64,000 nt of DNA from Panacagrimonas sp965216805 (GTDB lineage Bacteria; Pseudomonadota; Gammaproteobacteria; Nevskiales; Nevskiaceae): contig NZ_CBDCGN010000002.1 of assembly GCF_965216805.1 (NCBI RefSeq), positions 1,240,001 through 1,304,000 on the forward strand, read 5' to 3'. Both the position numbers and the translations under genes were made by a program. The notes beneath the pieces were generated by a model. That model saw only the letters and a list, made by a program, of their open reading frames with translations, did no database searches and was not told the DNA's origin. Numbering within the stretch: the stretch's first letter is position 1; every line of letters starts with the position of its first letter. This document shows positions 9,071-17,838 of the stretch, piece after piece.

Positions 9071-9742
9071 TCAGGATTTGGCCGCTGTTTCCCGCGCCAC
9101 GTCCTGGTCGAAGTTGCCCTGGTCCAGCTTGGCCATGTGGGGGTAGTGCCGCGCAAACGCGTCCTGGATGTCAGCCAGCGGCACGTCGTCAAATTCGCCG
9201 CGCAGTTGCAGGTATTCCATGTGCCGCTGCCCCGCCAGGTCGTAAGGGTGGTAGATGGAATCCTCCAGGCCGTCGAATTCCAGCGGCTTGAGCCCGAACT
9301 TCTCGCACAGCGACAGGTTGAACGCGGGAGTTGCCTTGACCCAGTGGCCGTTGAGACCGATCGCGGTGTAGCCGTGGTAATAGAACACGTCGGTCTGCAT
9401 GGTCTGGCGCATGCGCTCGGTCGACAAATGATTGCGTACGTCGGCATAGCCCAGTCGCGCCGGTATGCCCATGCTGCGACAGGCCGCGGCGAGCAGCACG
9501 GCCTTGTTCACACACCAGCCGCGGCCGGAATGCAGCACGGTGCTCGCCTTGAGGCCGTCGATGCTCAGATCAAGCAGATAAGGGTCGTAACGGATGTCGT
9601 CGCGCACCGCGTAGTACAGGCGCACCGCACGCCGGCGCGGATCGCTTTCCGCGCCCGTGGCACTGGCGGCAAACGCTCGGATATCGTCGCGGTCCGACTC
9701 GATGAAGGCAGTGGAACGCAGGGCGGCGTCAGGGTCGTTCAT
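9071..9742 (-). CDS. Transglutaminase-like cysteine protease fold protein
   Basis: The 223-residue protein has the transglutaminase-like core: the Cys in GRGWCVNKA, the His in YYHGYTAIGLNGHWVK and a following Asp/Asn-containing strand. Bacterial members are usually peptidases or amidases rather than crosslinkers. No signal peptide is seen, so it is probably cytoplasmic. The start at 9742 overlaps the stop of the RluA-type gene by 4 bp, making it the last gene of the LysE-SlyX-RluA operon. The function is otherwise unknown. Confidence 0.8.
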   Translation of the reverse strand: MNDPDAALRSTAFIESDRDDIRAFAASATGAESDPRRRAVRLYYAVRDDIRYDPYLLDLSIDGLKASTVLHSGRGWCVNKAVLLAAACRSMGIPARLGYADVRNHLSTERMRQTMQTDVFYYHGYTAIGLNGHWVKATPAFNLSLCEKFGLKPLEFDGLEDSIYHPYDLAGQRHMEYLQLRGEFDDVPLADIQDAFARHYPHMAKLDQGNFDQDVARETAAKS

Positions 9743-10713
9743 GATTGATTCCGGTGGTCGATGCATGTGGCGGCGTTCTCGTTCGGATCGGTCGCGGCTT
9801 CGTGCAATGCAGGCGAATCCGCCTGCAGCGTCAGCCGGCGCCGGCTTTCGAACACCCTGCGCTCGCCGCTCAAGGGGTCGTTAAAAGCCAGTCCGCGCGC
9901 CAGTAGCATCAGCGGATGGTGAGGATCGTCGGGCGCCTCTTCAAGGTTCACCGGATACAGCGGGTCGTTGAGGATGCCGGCGCCCAGGGCGGCCATGTGT
10001 ACGCGCAACTGATGCTTGCGACCGGTCACTGGACGCAAGCGATAGTGGGCCAAGGCGCCCCACACCTGCAGGCATTCGATAAGCGTCCGGCTGTTGGGAG
10101 TGCCGTCGGCTTCACGCATGCGGAAGAACGGCTCGCCGGGCAGCAGCCGGCTGCAACGCTCGACGGGAAAGTCCTGTCCCGGCATTGCTGGTGCCAGCGC
10201 CTCGTAGGTCTTGTCGATGCACCGCTGCGCAAACAGCGACTGGTAACGGCCGCGTGTGGCGGGGTCGGCCGAAAACATCACCAAGCCGCTGGTAGCGCGA
10301 TCGATGCGATGCAAGGGCGCCAGATCGGCCAGCGCGTAGCGTCGCCGCAGCCTTGCCAGCAGGGTCTGCTCCAGATATCTTCCGGCTGGCGCCACCGGCA
10401 GAAACGGCGGTTTGTCGACGATCAGCAAGTGCCGGTCGCGGTGGACTTCGTGCACCTCGCCGGGGATGTCAGGCTCGCGGTCCAGCTCGCGGAAATAGCG
10501 AACGGTCATGCCGACGCGATAGGCGCTGCCGGCGTCCAGCAAGCTGCCGCTGGCGTCGAGCACGCGGCCGCGCAGCAGACGGGAGGCCCATTCCTGGCGG
10601 CCGACGCCGGGGAAACGCTCGCACAGGAACTCGAACACCGTGCTCCAGGGCCCGGGCGGCAACTGCACCTGGCTGGCACCGACGCCATCCGGCGTCACGG
10701 CTGCGGTGGCCAT
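9739..10713 (-). CDS. RluA-family RNA pseudouridine synthase
   Basis: The 324-residue protein has the catalytic motif HRIDRATSGL (active Asp) and downstream family segments (TGRKHQLRVHMAALG, NDPLYP). It isomerises specific uridines in rRNA or tRNA; the site cannot be told from sequence. The N-terminal ~100 residues contain an S4-like region (LLRGRVLDASG). It overlaps slyX by a TGATG junction and the transglutaminase-like gene by ATGA, so all three are one transcript. Confidence 0.9.
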   Translation of the reverse strand: MATAAVTPDGVGASQVQLPPGPWSTVFEFLCERFPGVGRQEWASRLLRGRVLDASGSLLDAGSAYRVGMTVRYFRELDREPDIPGEVHEVHRDRHLLIVDKPPFLPVAPAGRYLEQTLLARLRRRYALADLAPLHRIDRATSGLVMFSADPATRGRYQSLFAQRCIDKTYEALAPAMPGQDFPVERCSRLLPGEPFFRMREADGTPNSRTLIECLQVWGALAHYRLRPVTGRKHQLRVHMAALGAGILNDPLYPVNLEEAPDDPHHPLMLLARGLAFNDPLSGERRVFESRRRLTLQADSPALHEAATDPNENAATCIDHRNQS

Positions 10714-10919
10714 CAGTAATGTGGCGGAACTTCGTCAGCCGGCGTGCTCTTGAAGGTGTCGGCAGACGCGTTGCGGACACGATCCGCGAGCTGGAGGCAC
10801 AGGGCTTTCAGGCTGTCGATCTGCTGCTGCTGGGCGGCCACCGTATCGCTGAGCACGCGCAGGGTCTCGTCCTGATAGGCGTAACGGGTTTCGAGTTCGA
10901 TGATTCGTTCTTCCATCAT
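10713..10919 (-). CDS. slyX: SlyX homologue
   Basis: The 68-residue acidic coiled-coil protein has the SlyX pattern of a heptad-rich N-terminus (EERIIELETRYAYQDETL, then AAQQQQIDSL) and the C-terminal signature ending EVPPHY. The function of SlyX is still unclear. Two adjacent ATGs are possible (10919 and 10916). The first gives the 4-bp overlap with the LysE stop that is typical of this operon. Confidence 0.88.
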   Translation of the reverse strand: MMEERIIELETRYAYQDETLRVLSDTVAAQQQQIDSLKALCLQLADRVRNASADTFKSTPADEVPPHY

Positions 10920-11578
10920 GGTGTCAGCATAGCGGTCTCCGCGCCGCCCATTCGGGCGTTGAGCAGTACGGCCAGGGCGAGCGCGATGAGCACCAGGCCC
11001 ATGGCATGGTCGATGTGATGACTGATCGCCCCCAGACGACGGCGCAGGGCGGGATGTCCAACGGTACAGGCCAGGAACGAAAACCAGGCCACGGTCGCCA
11101 GCACCAGCCACAGGCTCAGACCCAGCCGCAGCCACACCGGCGTGTCGACGGTGATGACGCTGGAACACAGCGCCACGAAAAACAGCAGTGCCTTGACGTT
11201 GAGCAGGTTGGTGGCCAGGCCGATTCCGTAGTGCCGCCATGCACCCCGCTTGTTCAGGTGTGCAGTCAGCGGATCGGTGGTCTGTGCCGGGCGCGTACGC
11301 AGCGCCTGCACACCCATCCACAACAGGAACGCCGCGCCGCCGTAGCGCAGCAGCGGCAGCAGGCCGGGCAGATTTTCCACCGCCCAGCCCAGGCCGAACA
11401 TGCCCCAGGCGACATGAAACACGATGCCACTGCCGATGCCGCAGGCAGTCAGCACTCCCCCGGTGCGACCGTGAGCGAGGGTCTGACGCATCACCACCGC
11501 AAAGTCGGGGCCGGGACTGGCGACGCCTAACGCGTGCGCCAGCGCCACCGCAGCGAACAGGGTCCAGGGATCGGTCAT
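10916..11578 (-). CDS. LysE/RhtB-family amino-acid exporter
   Basis: The 220-residue protein has about six hydrophobic segments and the family N-terminal signature SPGPDFAVVMRQTLAHG, followed by GVLTACGIGSGIVFH. LysE/RhtB proteins export amino acids such as homoserine, threonine or lysine across the inner membrane by proton antiport. It is the first gene of the overlapping operon with slyX, the RluA-type synthase and the transglutaminase-like protein. The substrate is not predictable. Confidence 0.88.
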   Translation of the reverse strand: MTDPWTLFAAVALAHALGVASPGPDFAVVMRQTLAHGRTGGVLTACGIGSGIVFHVAWGMFGLGWAVENLPGLLPLLRYGGAAFLLWMGVQALRTRPAQTTDPLTAHLNKRGAWRHYGIGLATNLLNVKALLFFVALCSSVITVDTPVWLRLGLSLWLVLATVAWFSFLACTVGHPALRRRLGAISHHIDHAMGLVLIALALAVLLNARMGGAETAMLTP

Positions 11579-11639
11579 CGCGCACGTCGTGCAGGGGGAC
11601 CACCATTGTGGCGTCCCGTGTATGCAGTCGCCGCGGGAC

Positions 11640-13478
11640 CTATTCCGGCGACGTAGCAGCCGAAGCGGCCGGCTCGGCCGGCGCCGGCTCCGCGGGCACC
11701 TGAGGCGCCGCAGCAGGCGCCGTCGGGATCGCTGCTGCGGTGGCCTCGACCGCCACGCCCGGCTCCGACGGCGACAGGCTTGGATCAGCCGCGGGCGACG
11801 AAGACGGTGTCGTCTGCTCTTGCGGCTCGGCCGCTGGCGGTGCCTCCGTCGCCGCAGCAGAAATAGCGGCCGTGGTCGGCGTCCCGGGCGGCGGTTCCGG
11901 CGCGGGCGGCTCGCGCAGCCGTGCCACTTCGGCGCTGAGCATCTGGCGGCAGCTCATGCAGGCGCTGCGGGCGAAAAGATCGCTGAGACGCTCGGCCTGA
12001 CCATCGAAAGTGTCGTCGGATTCCAGGATGCGCTCGGCGATGCGCTCGTAGGCCGGCAGCAGCATCTGCTGCAGCTGACCGTCCAGGCTGCGCAAGCTTT
12101 CCAGGCTGTCGGCATCCAGAGCACGCAGCTCCGGTACGGTCATGACCTGGCGCAGTTGCGCCAGCTCGCGCTCCGCCTTGCGCAGCACCGGCGCTTCCGG
12201 CGCGGCGTTGGCGGCCAGTTCCGCAGTCCATTCCGGATAGGACTGCGCGCGTTCGAACAAAGCGGTGCTGTGGTCCCAGATGGCGGCGTATTGCGACTGC
12301 CCGCGTACCGCGGCGGCGCGCACACAGGCCTCGATCTGACTCGCCCGCTCGCTGAAGTGCTTGACCCAGAACGCGTCGTCGGCGCTCGGCAGCAGCGCCG
12401 ACTGCTGCGCGAACTGCAGCAGTCGGCCCGCGCGACGCCAGCTCGGGGTGTCGTCCTGCGCGCGACGCGCCTGCAGCAGCAGCTCGCCGCGCGCCAGCAG
12501 ATAGCGCTCGTATTCGGTCTGGCGACGCGCAAGCTGGCCTGACGCCAGCAGCGCCCGGTAATCGGCCCAGACGCGCTCGTCGGCCTCGCAGGACACCGCG
12601 CTGCCGATGAAATCCTTGATCGACCGGAAATCCGTGACGTCCAGCTCGAAGCGCACATAGGCCTGTGCCGGCAGCCAGGGCTTGCCGTCGGCCTCGCACA
12701 ACCCGGAGGGGGAATGGGCGCGCTCGCAGCGGCGCAAATTGGGCGCCGCGGCCTCGAATTCGATGGTGTTGGGGTTGAGCATCACCACGAACTGGCGTCC
12801 GTGCAGGGCGTCCAGCCCCTGGTCCGAGCGCAGGCCCAGCAGCGTTTTTTCCTCCCAGTTCTTTTTTTCGGTCTTGATCTCGTCGCTGAGCAGCTCGCCC
12901 AGTTTGGAACTGAGGCCGGACACCACCTGACCGCCCGGCACGAACCCCATGCCGAACTTGAGCATCGGCTCGCCGGTGGCGATTTCGAGCAGATTGGTGA
13001 CCCACTTGGCCTTGTCCGCGGGCACGCCGCGCACCACGATCTGCAGATGCGGCGACTTCGACAGCGACTCGGGGTCCACCAGCAGCCCCTCGCTGAGCAG
13101 GGCGTTGTCCACCACCGAACTGACGGTCTTGCCGGCCTGCACGTCGTAGAGAAGCACCGGAATTTCGGGATCGGCGTCGGCGGCAAAGCTGGCCACCGTG
13201 CCTTTGCCGAAGCGCGCCGAGATCAGCAGCATGGCTGGACGGTCCGCCCCTTCGCCGAAATCGATGGTATGACCCTTGGCGTCGAGGTTGGAGCTGACGA
13301 AGATGCGCAGATAGCCGTCCGCAAACTTGGACGACAGATTCTCAACCGGATCCTGGGCCACTGGTGTGGCCACCGGTTTGACGAAGCGCCCTTGTTTGGC
13401 GCCGCACGCAGCGACGGCCCCGGCAACGGTCAGGGCAAGCAGGCAGCGGAGCAGGGTGGACATAGAGCGCGGTGGCAT
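11640..13478 (-). CDS. Large putative lipoprotein of unknown function
   Basis: The ~612-residue protein begins with a lipoprotein signal ending in the lipobox VAAC (Cys about 23 residues in). A mixed alpha/beta N-terminal half (to about residue 260) and a helical middle with many Arg/Glu residues follow. A CMSCRQ pair (CxxC) lies near residue 525. The last ~90 residues are low-complexity Pro/Ala/Glu sequence. Start choice between ATG 13478 and ATG 13463 is uncertain, as neither has a clear ribosome-binding site. I do not recognise the family. It is likely anchored to the outer membrane facing the periplasm. Confidence 0.65.
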   Translation of the reverse strand: MPPRSMSTLLRCLLALTVAGAVAACGAKQGRFVKPVATPVAQDPVENLSSKFADGYLRIFVSSNLDAKGHTIDFGEGADRPAMLLISARFGKGTVASFAADADPEIPVLLYDVQAGKTVSSVVDNALLSEGLLVDPESLSKSPHLQIVVRGVPADKAKWVTNLLEIATGEPMLKFGMGFVPGGQVVSGLSSKLGELLSDEIKTEKKNWEEKTLLGLRSDQGLDALHGRQFVVMLNPNTIEFEAAAPNLRRCERAHSPSGLCEADGKPWLPAQAYVRFELDVTDFRSIKDFIGSAVSCEADERVWADYRALLASGQLARRQTEYERYLLARGELLLQARRAQDDTPSWRRAGRLLQFAQQSALLPSADDAFWVKHFSERASQIEACVRAAAVRGQSQYAAIWDHSTALFERAQSYPEWTAELAANAAPEAPVLRKAERELAQLRQVMTVPELRALDADSLESLRSLDGQLQQMLLPAYERIAERILESDDTFDGQAERLSDLFARSACMSCRQMLSAEVARLREPPAPEPPPGTPTTAAISAAATEAPPAAEPQEQTTPSSSPAADPSLSPSEPGVAVEATAAAIPTAPAAAPQVPAEPAPAEPAASAATSPE

Positions 13479-13573
13479 TCGAACGCCGCTTGGACCGTGC
13501 GGCGAGTCGGGAGTTTTGACAACAGACATCTTAGGCTAGCCGCAAACGGCAGGACGTTTGCTGAACGCGAGAG

Positions 13574-13837
13574 TCAGTCGCCGAAATGCAGATGCGCTTC
13601 GACCTGTCCGTTGGGCGGCAGTTGCAGGAACCAGCCGCAGGCTTGCAGTTGCGCCAGTACCGCCTGGGCGTCCACGCGGGCCAGCCGTCGCCGGGGCTGC
13701 AGGTCAAGTCGCATCACCTGCGTCAGCCGACCGGCACGCTGCAGCAGCCCAGCCGGCAGCTGCGCGGGATCCAGGTCCTCGCGCAGGTACAGGTACATCT
13801 CCGCCTGCCTGGCGCAGCGGTAGATCAGGCAATTCAT
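13574..13837 (-). CDS. YcgL-domain protein
   Basis: The 87-residue protein matches the YcgL family: start MNCLIYRCARQAEMYLYL, a central LAMxLxL-like strand (VMRLDLQPRRRLARVD) and the end GWFLQLPP. The function is unknown; the family is confined to gammaproteobacteria. Its ATG overlaps the stop of the upstream ion-channel-like gene by 4 bp, so they are co-translated. Confidence 0.85.
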   Translation of the reverse strand: MNCLIYRCARQAEMYLYLREDLDPAQLPAGLLQRAGRLTQVMRLDLQPRRRLARVDAQAVLAQLQACGWFLQLPPNGQVEAHLHFGD

Positions 13838-14640
13838 GGTATGGGCGATTTCGCAGGCCGCTTGCGCCGGCTCTGGTGTTCGCGCTCGTTGGCCTGCACG
13901 GTCGCGCGAATCTGCTGCAGGTTTTCGCGCAGCACGTCGGCGATCAATTCATCGGTGCGCGGGTCCTGCAGCACCTGCTCGATCACGCGCATGACGGCGT
14001 TGATGGTGGCCAGGGTGAGGTCCTTGGCAAACGGCAATCGTGCTAGCCGGCCGGCCTGCGGGTCTTCGCGCAACTTCTCGACGATCATGGCGCGCAGTTG
14101 CGGCTGGTTCTCCTGCAAGGCGCGCGAAATGTTGTGTGCGTAGTGACCCTTGACCAACACCTCCTGCACCTCATCCAGTACCGCCACCGTCACTGCCGAA
14201 CTGATCGATTCGACGATGGCGTTCTTGAAGCGGTTCACCAGACGGTAGGTGAACTCATCGCCCAGCGCGCGATCCGCCGCCCGCCCGAACCGCGCCAGCA
14301 ACAGCACGATGCGGACCACCCGAAACAGGCGGAATGCCCGCAGTGCCGGCTCCTGCAGCGGAATCATGCCCAGCACTTCGTACCAGTTGCGTTTGACGTG
14401 ATCGCCGGTCCAGCCGGCCGCGCGCCACCGCCAGATGAACTCCACGGCGAAGATCGCGCAGATCACGTAGTCGGCCAGCACGATCAGGTGTCGGGTGGGT
14501 TCGTCCACCTCGGCCCACATCTCCCAGGCCAGCAATCCCACCGAGATCAGGGCCAGCACCAACATCAGCCAGTCGACCGGTCCGACGCGGCCGGCCGCGC
14601 CGGACATTTCCTGGCGAATTGAAAGGAGCGGGGCGGCCAT
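13834..14640 (-). CDS. Voltage-sensor-like (ion transporter) membrane protein without an evident pore
   Basis: The ~268-residue protein's first ~140 residues carry four hydrophobic segments resembling an S1-S4 voltage sensor. They include an arginine-bearing helix, FRLFRVVRIVLLLARFGR. No selectivity-filter sequence of the TxGYG type is visible. The C-terminal ~130 residues are soluble, helical and charged. It may be a sensor or a regulatory ion-transport relative; a function cannot be assigned. The start at ATG 14640 is preferred, with ATG 14607 and TTG 14658 as alternatives, and none has a clean ribosome-binding site. Confidence 0.65.
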   Translation of the reverse strand: MAAPLLSIRQEMSGAAGRVGPVDWLMLVLALISVGLLAWEMWAEVDEPTRHLIVLADYVICAIFAVEFIWRWRAAGWTGDHVKRNWYEVLGMIPLQEPALRAFRLFRVVRIVLLLARFGRAADRALGDEFTYRLVNRFKNAIVESISSAVTVAVLDEVQEVLVKGHYAHNISRALQENQPQLRAMIVEKLREDPQAGRLARLPFAKDLTLATINAVMRVIEQVLQDPRTDELIADVLRENLQQIRATVQANEREHQSRRKRPAKSPIP

Positions 14641-14988
14641 GGGCGCGCAGATAAGCAAGCGCGCCGGCCACGGTCAAGCGGCATCGACCGACGACGGCGT
14701 GCTGGCGGGCTTGCGTAGGGCGCGGTGTCGACCGCATTAACAACCGGTTCAGTGCTGCGCGAATGTAATGCGGGCGATTGCTGATCCTTCTTTCCGGAAC
14801 CCTGTCATGAAGCCATGTAAATCGGTGGTTGCGTTCATCTGGTCCGATTCCGCAATGGCGTTGCCGGCACCTTCGCGGCGACGGTCCGCACGGTCGCGGC
14901 TCGGCAAGCCGCTGGTGCGCGCGTTCGTCGCGGCGCCCTGTCCCACCATCGGCAGCGAGCGCAACAAGAGCGATTAAGGGTGAACCCG
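14641..14988. other. 348-bp stretch without a supported gene
   Basis: This gap separates the leftward ion-transport-like gene from the rightward BamE-like lipoprotein gene and must hold both promoters. A short + strand frame (14768-14977, 69 codons) has an unbiased, Arg/Ser-rich composition and no recognised features, so it is not called. No hairpin or repeat stands out. Confidence 0.5.
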
Positions 14989-15279
14989 GTGCTGCGCATT
15001 TTTGTCCGTTACGCGCTGCTGGCGCCATTGGCAGCCATCGTCCTTATCGCGGCCTGCACTTCGGTCAACACCAAGAACTACCAGCGCATCGAAACCGGCA
15101 TGACCCGCGAACAGGTCTATTCCATCATCGGCAAGCCCGACCAGATCAACGGCGGCGGCATCGACGAACTCTGGGTGTCGGCGGAAACCTGGCGCGGTCG
15201 CAACCAGACCATACACGTGGTGTTCGGCGGCGACAGTGTGGCGGTGAAATCGATACGGCTGGGCGACGCCGCAGATTGA
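14989..15279 (+). CDS. Small lipoprotein of the SmpA/BamE-like fold
   Basis: The ~96-residue protein has a lipoprotein signal (LIAAC lipobox). A short domain then follows with the pattern YQRIETGMTREQVYSIIGKP and a C-terminal strand region, resembling the BamE/OsmE (SmpA/OmlA) fold. These are outer-membrane lipoproteins that stabilise envelope complexes. It is not the canonical BamE by context. The GTG at 14989 is chosen because AAGGG lies 8 nt upstream; GTG 14980 overlaps that site. Confidence 0.7.
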   Translation: MLRIFVRYALLAPLAAIVLIAACTSVNTKNYQRIETGMTREQVYSIIGKPDQINGGGIDELWVSAETWRGRNQTIHVVFGGDSVAVKSIRLGDAAD

Positions 15280-15349
15280 TTTCTGTCGATCCGCGTCAGG
15301 GTTGGCGCGGCAGCGTTACACTGCCTGCTTCATTCAGGCCGAGTTCTCC

Positions 15350-16702
15350 ATGGACCTGCCGATTCGCGAAGCCGTCACCGTGGTGCTTGAATGCGGTGAC
15401 GATATTTTCATGGTGCGTCGACAACCGGGACTGGCCTCGTTCCCCGGCTACTGGGCGTTTCCGGGCGGCAAGGTCGATCCGGACGACGCGCTGCCGCCGC
15501 CTCGAGCTGGCGCACTGTTCCAGGGATTCGAAACGCGCCTGCTGGAAGCGCTGGCACGCGAGCTGCGCGAAGAAGTGGGTTTTGATCTGGATCACGCCGC
15601 CGCCGGCGGTGAAGTGACGGCGCTGCATCTTTTCGGCACCGCGCTCACGCCGGCGATCGTGCCGGCCCGCTTCAACACGTGGTTTTATCGCGTGCATCTG
15701 CGCAATCGGCCGCAGATCGTGCTGGACACCGGCGAGGTTGATCGCGGCCGCTGGGCGACACCGGCGACCCTGGCGCAGGAATACGCAGAGGGCCGCTTGC
15801 TGCTGGCGCCGCCGACGATCGCGGCGATCCGCCTGCTGGCCGCTGGCGGCGGCCGTCAGCCGGGCCTGATCGCGCTGGATACGCATCACGAGCAGCGCCT
15901 GCCGCTCATCGAATCCATCGCGGGGCTGCGCCTGATTCCCGTGCGTTCCAACACCCTGCCGCCTGCCATCCACACTAACTGCTTTGTGCTGGGCGACGAG
16001 GGGACTCACCGCGTGCTGGTCGATCCGTCGCCATGGAACGATGACGAACTCGACGCCCTTTACGAGCGAGTGCGCGGCATGGGAATCGGCGAAGTGTTTC
16101 TGACCCATCACCATCCCGATCACCACGAGCGCGCCGATGTGCTGGCACGCCGGCTCGGCGTCGGTGTGGCGCTCAGCGCCGACACCAGTGAGCGGATCGC
16201 GGAGTTTTATCCGCCCTTTTTCGAAGGCTTGACCCAGCGCATCGTCGGCGACGGCGAAGAGATCGTGCGCTGGCTGGGGCGCCCGGTACGCGCGCTGGCG
16301 GTGCCGGGACACGACCAGGGTCAGCTGGCGCTGATGCCGGATGACCGGGCCTGGTGCATCGTCGGCGATCTGATCCAGGGCATCGGGACGGTGGTCATCC
16401 ACAAGCCTGAGGGCAACATGCGCGCTTATTTCGACTCTCTGCAGCGCATCATCGATCTGGACCCCAAGGTCATCGTGCCTTCGCACGGCATGGCCATGGG
16501 TACCGCGTTCCGGCTGCAGGAAACGCTTAGGCATCGGCGCCTGCGCGAGGCCGCCGTGCTGCAACTGCATCAGGCCGGCAACAGCTTGGACGACATGCTG
16601 AAAAGCATCTATCAGGGCCTGGATCCGCGCCTGCTGCCATTGGCGCGGCAGAACATCGAGTCGCATCTGGACAAGCTGCGCGAAGAAGGCGCGGTCGTTT
16701 GA
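15350..16702 (+). CDS. Fusion of a Nudix hydrolase domain and an MBL-fold hydrolase
   Basis: The 450-residue protein has two enzymes in one chain. Residues ~1-170 are Nudix-like: FPGGKVDPDD and, after an expanded loop of about 25 residues, RELREEVGFD. Residues ~200-400 are an MBL domain of the LACTB2/glyoxalase-II type, with the metal motif THHHPDHHERAD, the ligands VPGHDQGQ and PSHGMAMG, and a short helical C-terminus. Nudix enzymes cleave nucleoside diphosphate derivatives (including CoA), and LACTB2-like domains hydrolyse RNA or thioesters. The combination suggests a two-step metabolite or acyl-CoA clean-up enzyme (inference). Confidence 0.85.
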   Translation: MDLPIREAVTVVLECGDDIFMVRRQPGLASFPGYWAFPGGKVDPDDALPPPRAGALFQGFETRLLEALARELREEVGFDLDHAAAGGEVTALHLFGTALTPAIVPARFNTWFYRVHLRNRPQIVLDTGEVDRGRWATPATLAQEYAEGRLLLAPPTIAAIRLLAAGGGRQPGLIALDTHHEQRLPLIESIAGLRLIPVRSNTLPPAIHTNCFVLGDEGTHRVLVDPSPWNDDELDALYERVRGMGIGEVFLTHHHPDHHERADVLARRLGVGVALSADTSERIAEFYPPFFEGLTQRIVGDGEEIVRWLGRPVRALAVPGHDQGQLALMPDDRAWCIVGDLIQGIGTVVIHKPEGNMRAYFDSLQRIIDLDPKVIVPSHGMAMGTAFRLQETLRHRRLREAAVLQLHQAGNSLDDMLKSIYQGLDPRLLPLARQNIESHLDKLREEGAVV

Positions 16703-16714
16703 TGTACCGTTGAT

Positions 16715-17083
16715 CTAGCCCGTATTTCTCACGGGTCGCCGGAGAATCCCTTGCCATCGCCAATCCGCACAGCGTTCTTCAACTTCGGTTCCGAATCGGA
16801 CTCTCGGGAGATTCTCCGGCGCATTCGGCTAGAGCATTTTTGATTCAAATACAGATGTCTTCTTCTGTCATCCTGAGCGGAGCGAAGGATCTTCTCTCCG
16901 AGTGTGCCCGTGCTCTGAAAAAAGATCCTTCGCTCCGCTCAGGATGACAGCTGTCGTGATGTTATCTGCACATAAATCGAAACTTCTCTAGCACGGAGTA
17001 ACTCAATGTCACTCTCCGCTAAGCCGAACGCCGCCCTCAACCTACGGCCATCGCTCGATCCACCCGTGAGAAATGCGGACTAG
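16715..17083. mobile_element. MITE-like element, copy A
   Basis: The 369-bp element is bounded by 22-bp terminal inverted repeats starting CTAGCCCGTATTTCTCACGG (16715-16736) and its near-complement (17062-17083; 20 of 22 match). It has no coding capacity. The ends match copy B at 26158-26409, and inner sequence near both ends is shared (GTCGCCGGAGAATCC at the left, ACGGCCATC at the right). A 29-bp inverted repeat (16865-16950), absent from copy B, is nested inside. The right end supplies the TAG stop of the DUF3108 gene. Confidence 0.75.
16865..16950. repeat. Perfect 29-bp inverted repeat with 28-bp loop
   Basis: The arms at 16865-16893 (CTGTCATCCTGAGCGGAGCG...) and 16922-16950 are exact reverse complements, 29 of 29. 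This sequence type (TCATCCTGAGCGGAGCGAAGGATC) recurs in many bacterial chromosomes as a palindromic intergenic repeat. Here it sits inside MITE copy A and could also form a bidirectional hairpin between converging genes. Confidence 0.8.
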
Positions 17084-17838
17084 GGTGCCGCTACGACTGG
17101 CGTGTTGATCGCCTTGAGTTCCATTTTGAGCTGTTCGGATCCCTTGCGGATCTGGTCGACCTGGGCCACCAGGAAGTCCTGATCCGGGAGCAGCCAGAAG
17201 CGGGTGGACTTGTCGGGATCGTCGACACGCTCGACGCGTACGGTGTCGTAACGGCCCACCGGGACTTCGATGTTCTGGGTGCCGGTGATCCGGAAGCGGT
17301 AGACGCGGGTCTTGTCGTCTTCCACCTTGGTCGACGCGATCTCGGCCTCGCCGGGCTGTCCGCCTCGTTCCATCACCCACAGCTGCACCTGGATCTGCTG
17401 GGCCAGGCGATCGACCATGCCGGGCTCGAGCTGGCGCAACTCGCCACTGCTGGAGCGCACGACCTTCTCCGCCCAGTTGAAGTGCAGGGTGTAGTCGTCC
17501 TCCGATTTGTCGGTGCGTTTGAACTCGAAGTACTGCGACTGCAGCACGCCGTCGACGATGCAGAAGTCGGAACGTTCGGAGACATTGCCGATGAACAACC
17601 GCGCAATGCCGGATGGTTTGGCCTGGTATTCGTAGCGCCAGCAGCCCTCGCCATCCTGTGGCGTCAAGCGGAAGCGCGCCTCCCCAAGGGGGAGAATGCC
17701 GCGCGACAACGCGTACGTGGTGTCCAGGGGCGTCAGTCCCTGCGCTGCGGCGGGAAACGAGATGATGAAGCCCATGCACAGAGCCAGCCATCCGGTTATG
17801 GTCCGGGTGCGACGCGTCGGTGTGTTGTTCTTGGTCAT
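17080..17838 (-). CDS. DUF3108 periplasmic protein
   Basis: The 252-residue protein has a signal peptide (about residues 1-33, ending FPAAAQG) and a DUF3108 beta-rich body with GRYDTVRVERVDD and the lipid-barrel-like strand GCWRYEYQAKPSGIARL. The family is periplasmic and of unknown function. The start at 17838 has AGAGGAA upstream and overlaps the purN stop by 4 bp. The last codon runs into the end of MITE copy A, whose CTAG provides the TAG stop, so the original C-terminus may have been replaced. Confidence 0.85.
   Translation of the reverse strand: MTKNNTPTRRTRTITGWLALCMGFIISFPAAAQGLTPLDTTYALSRGILPLGEARFRLTPQDGEGCWRYEYQAKPSGIARLFIGNVSERSDFCIVDGVLQSQYFEFKRTDKSEDDYTLHFNWAEKVVRSSSGELRQLEPGMVDRLAQQIQVQLWVMERGGQPGEAEIASTKVEDDKTRVYRFRITGTQNIEVPVGRYDTVRVERVDDPDKSTRFWLLPDQDFLVAQVDQIRKGSEQLKMELKAINTPVVAAP

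Noticed and set aside
14768..14977. 69-codon + strand frame before the BamE-like gene
   Set aside because: No ribosome-binding site, codon bias or family match; composition is typical of chance frames in GC-rich DNA.
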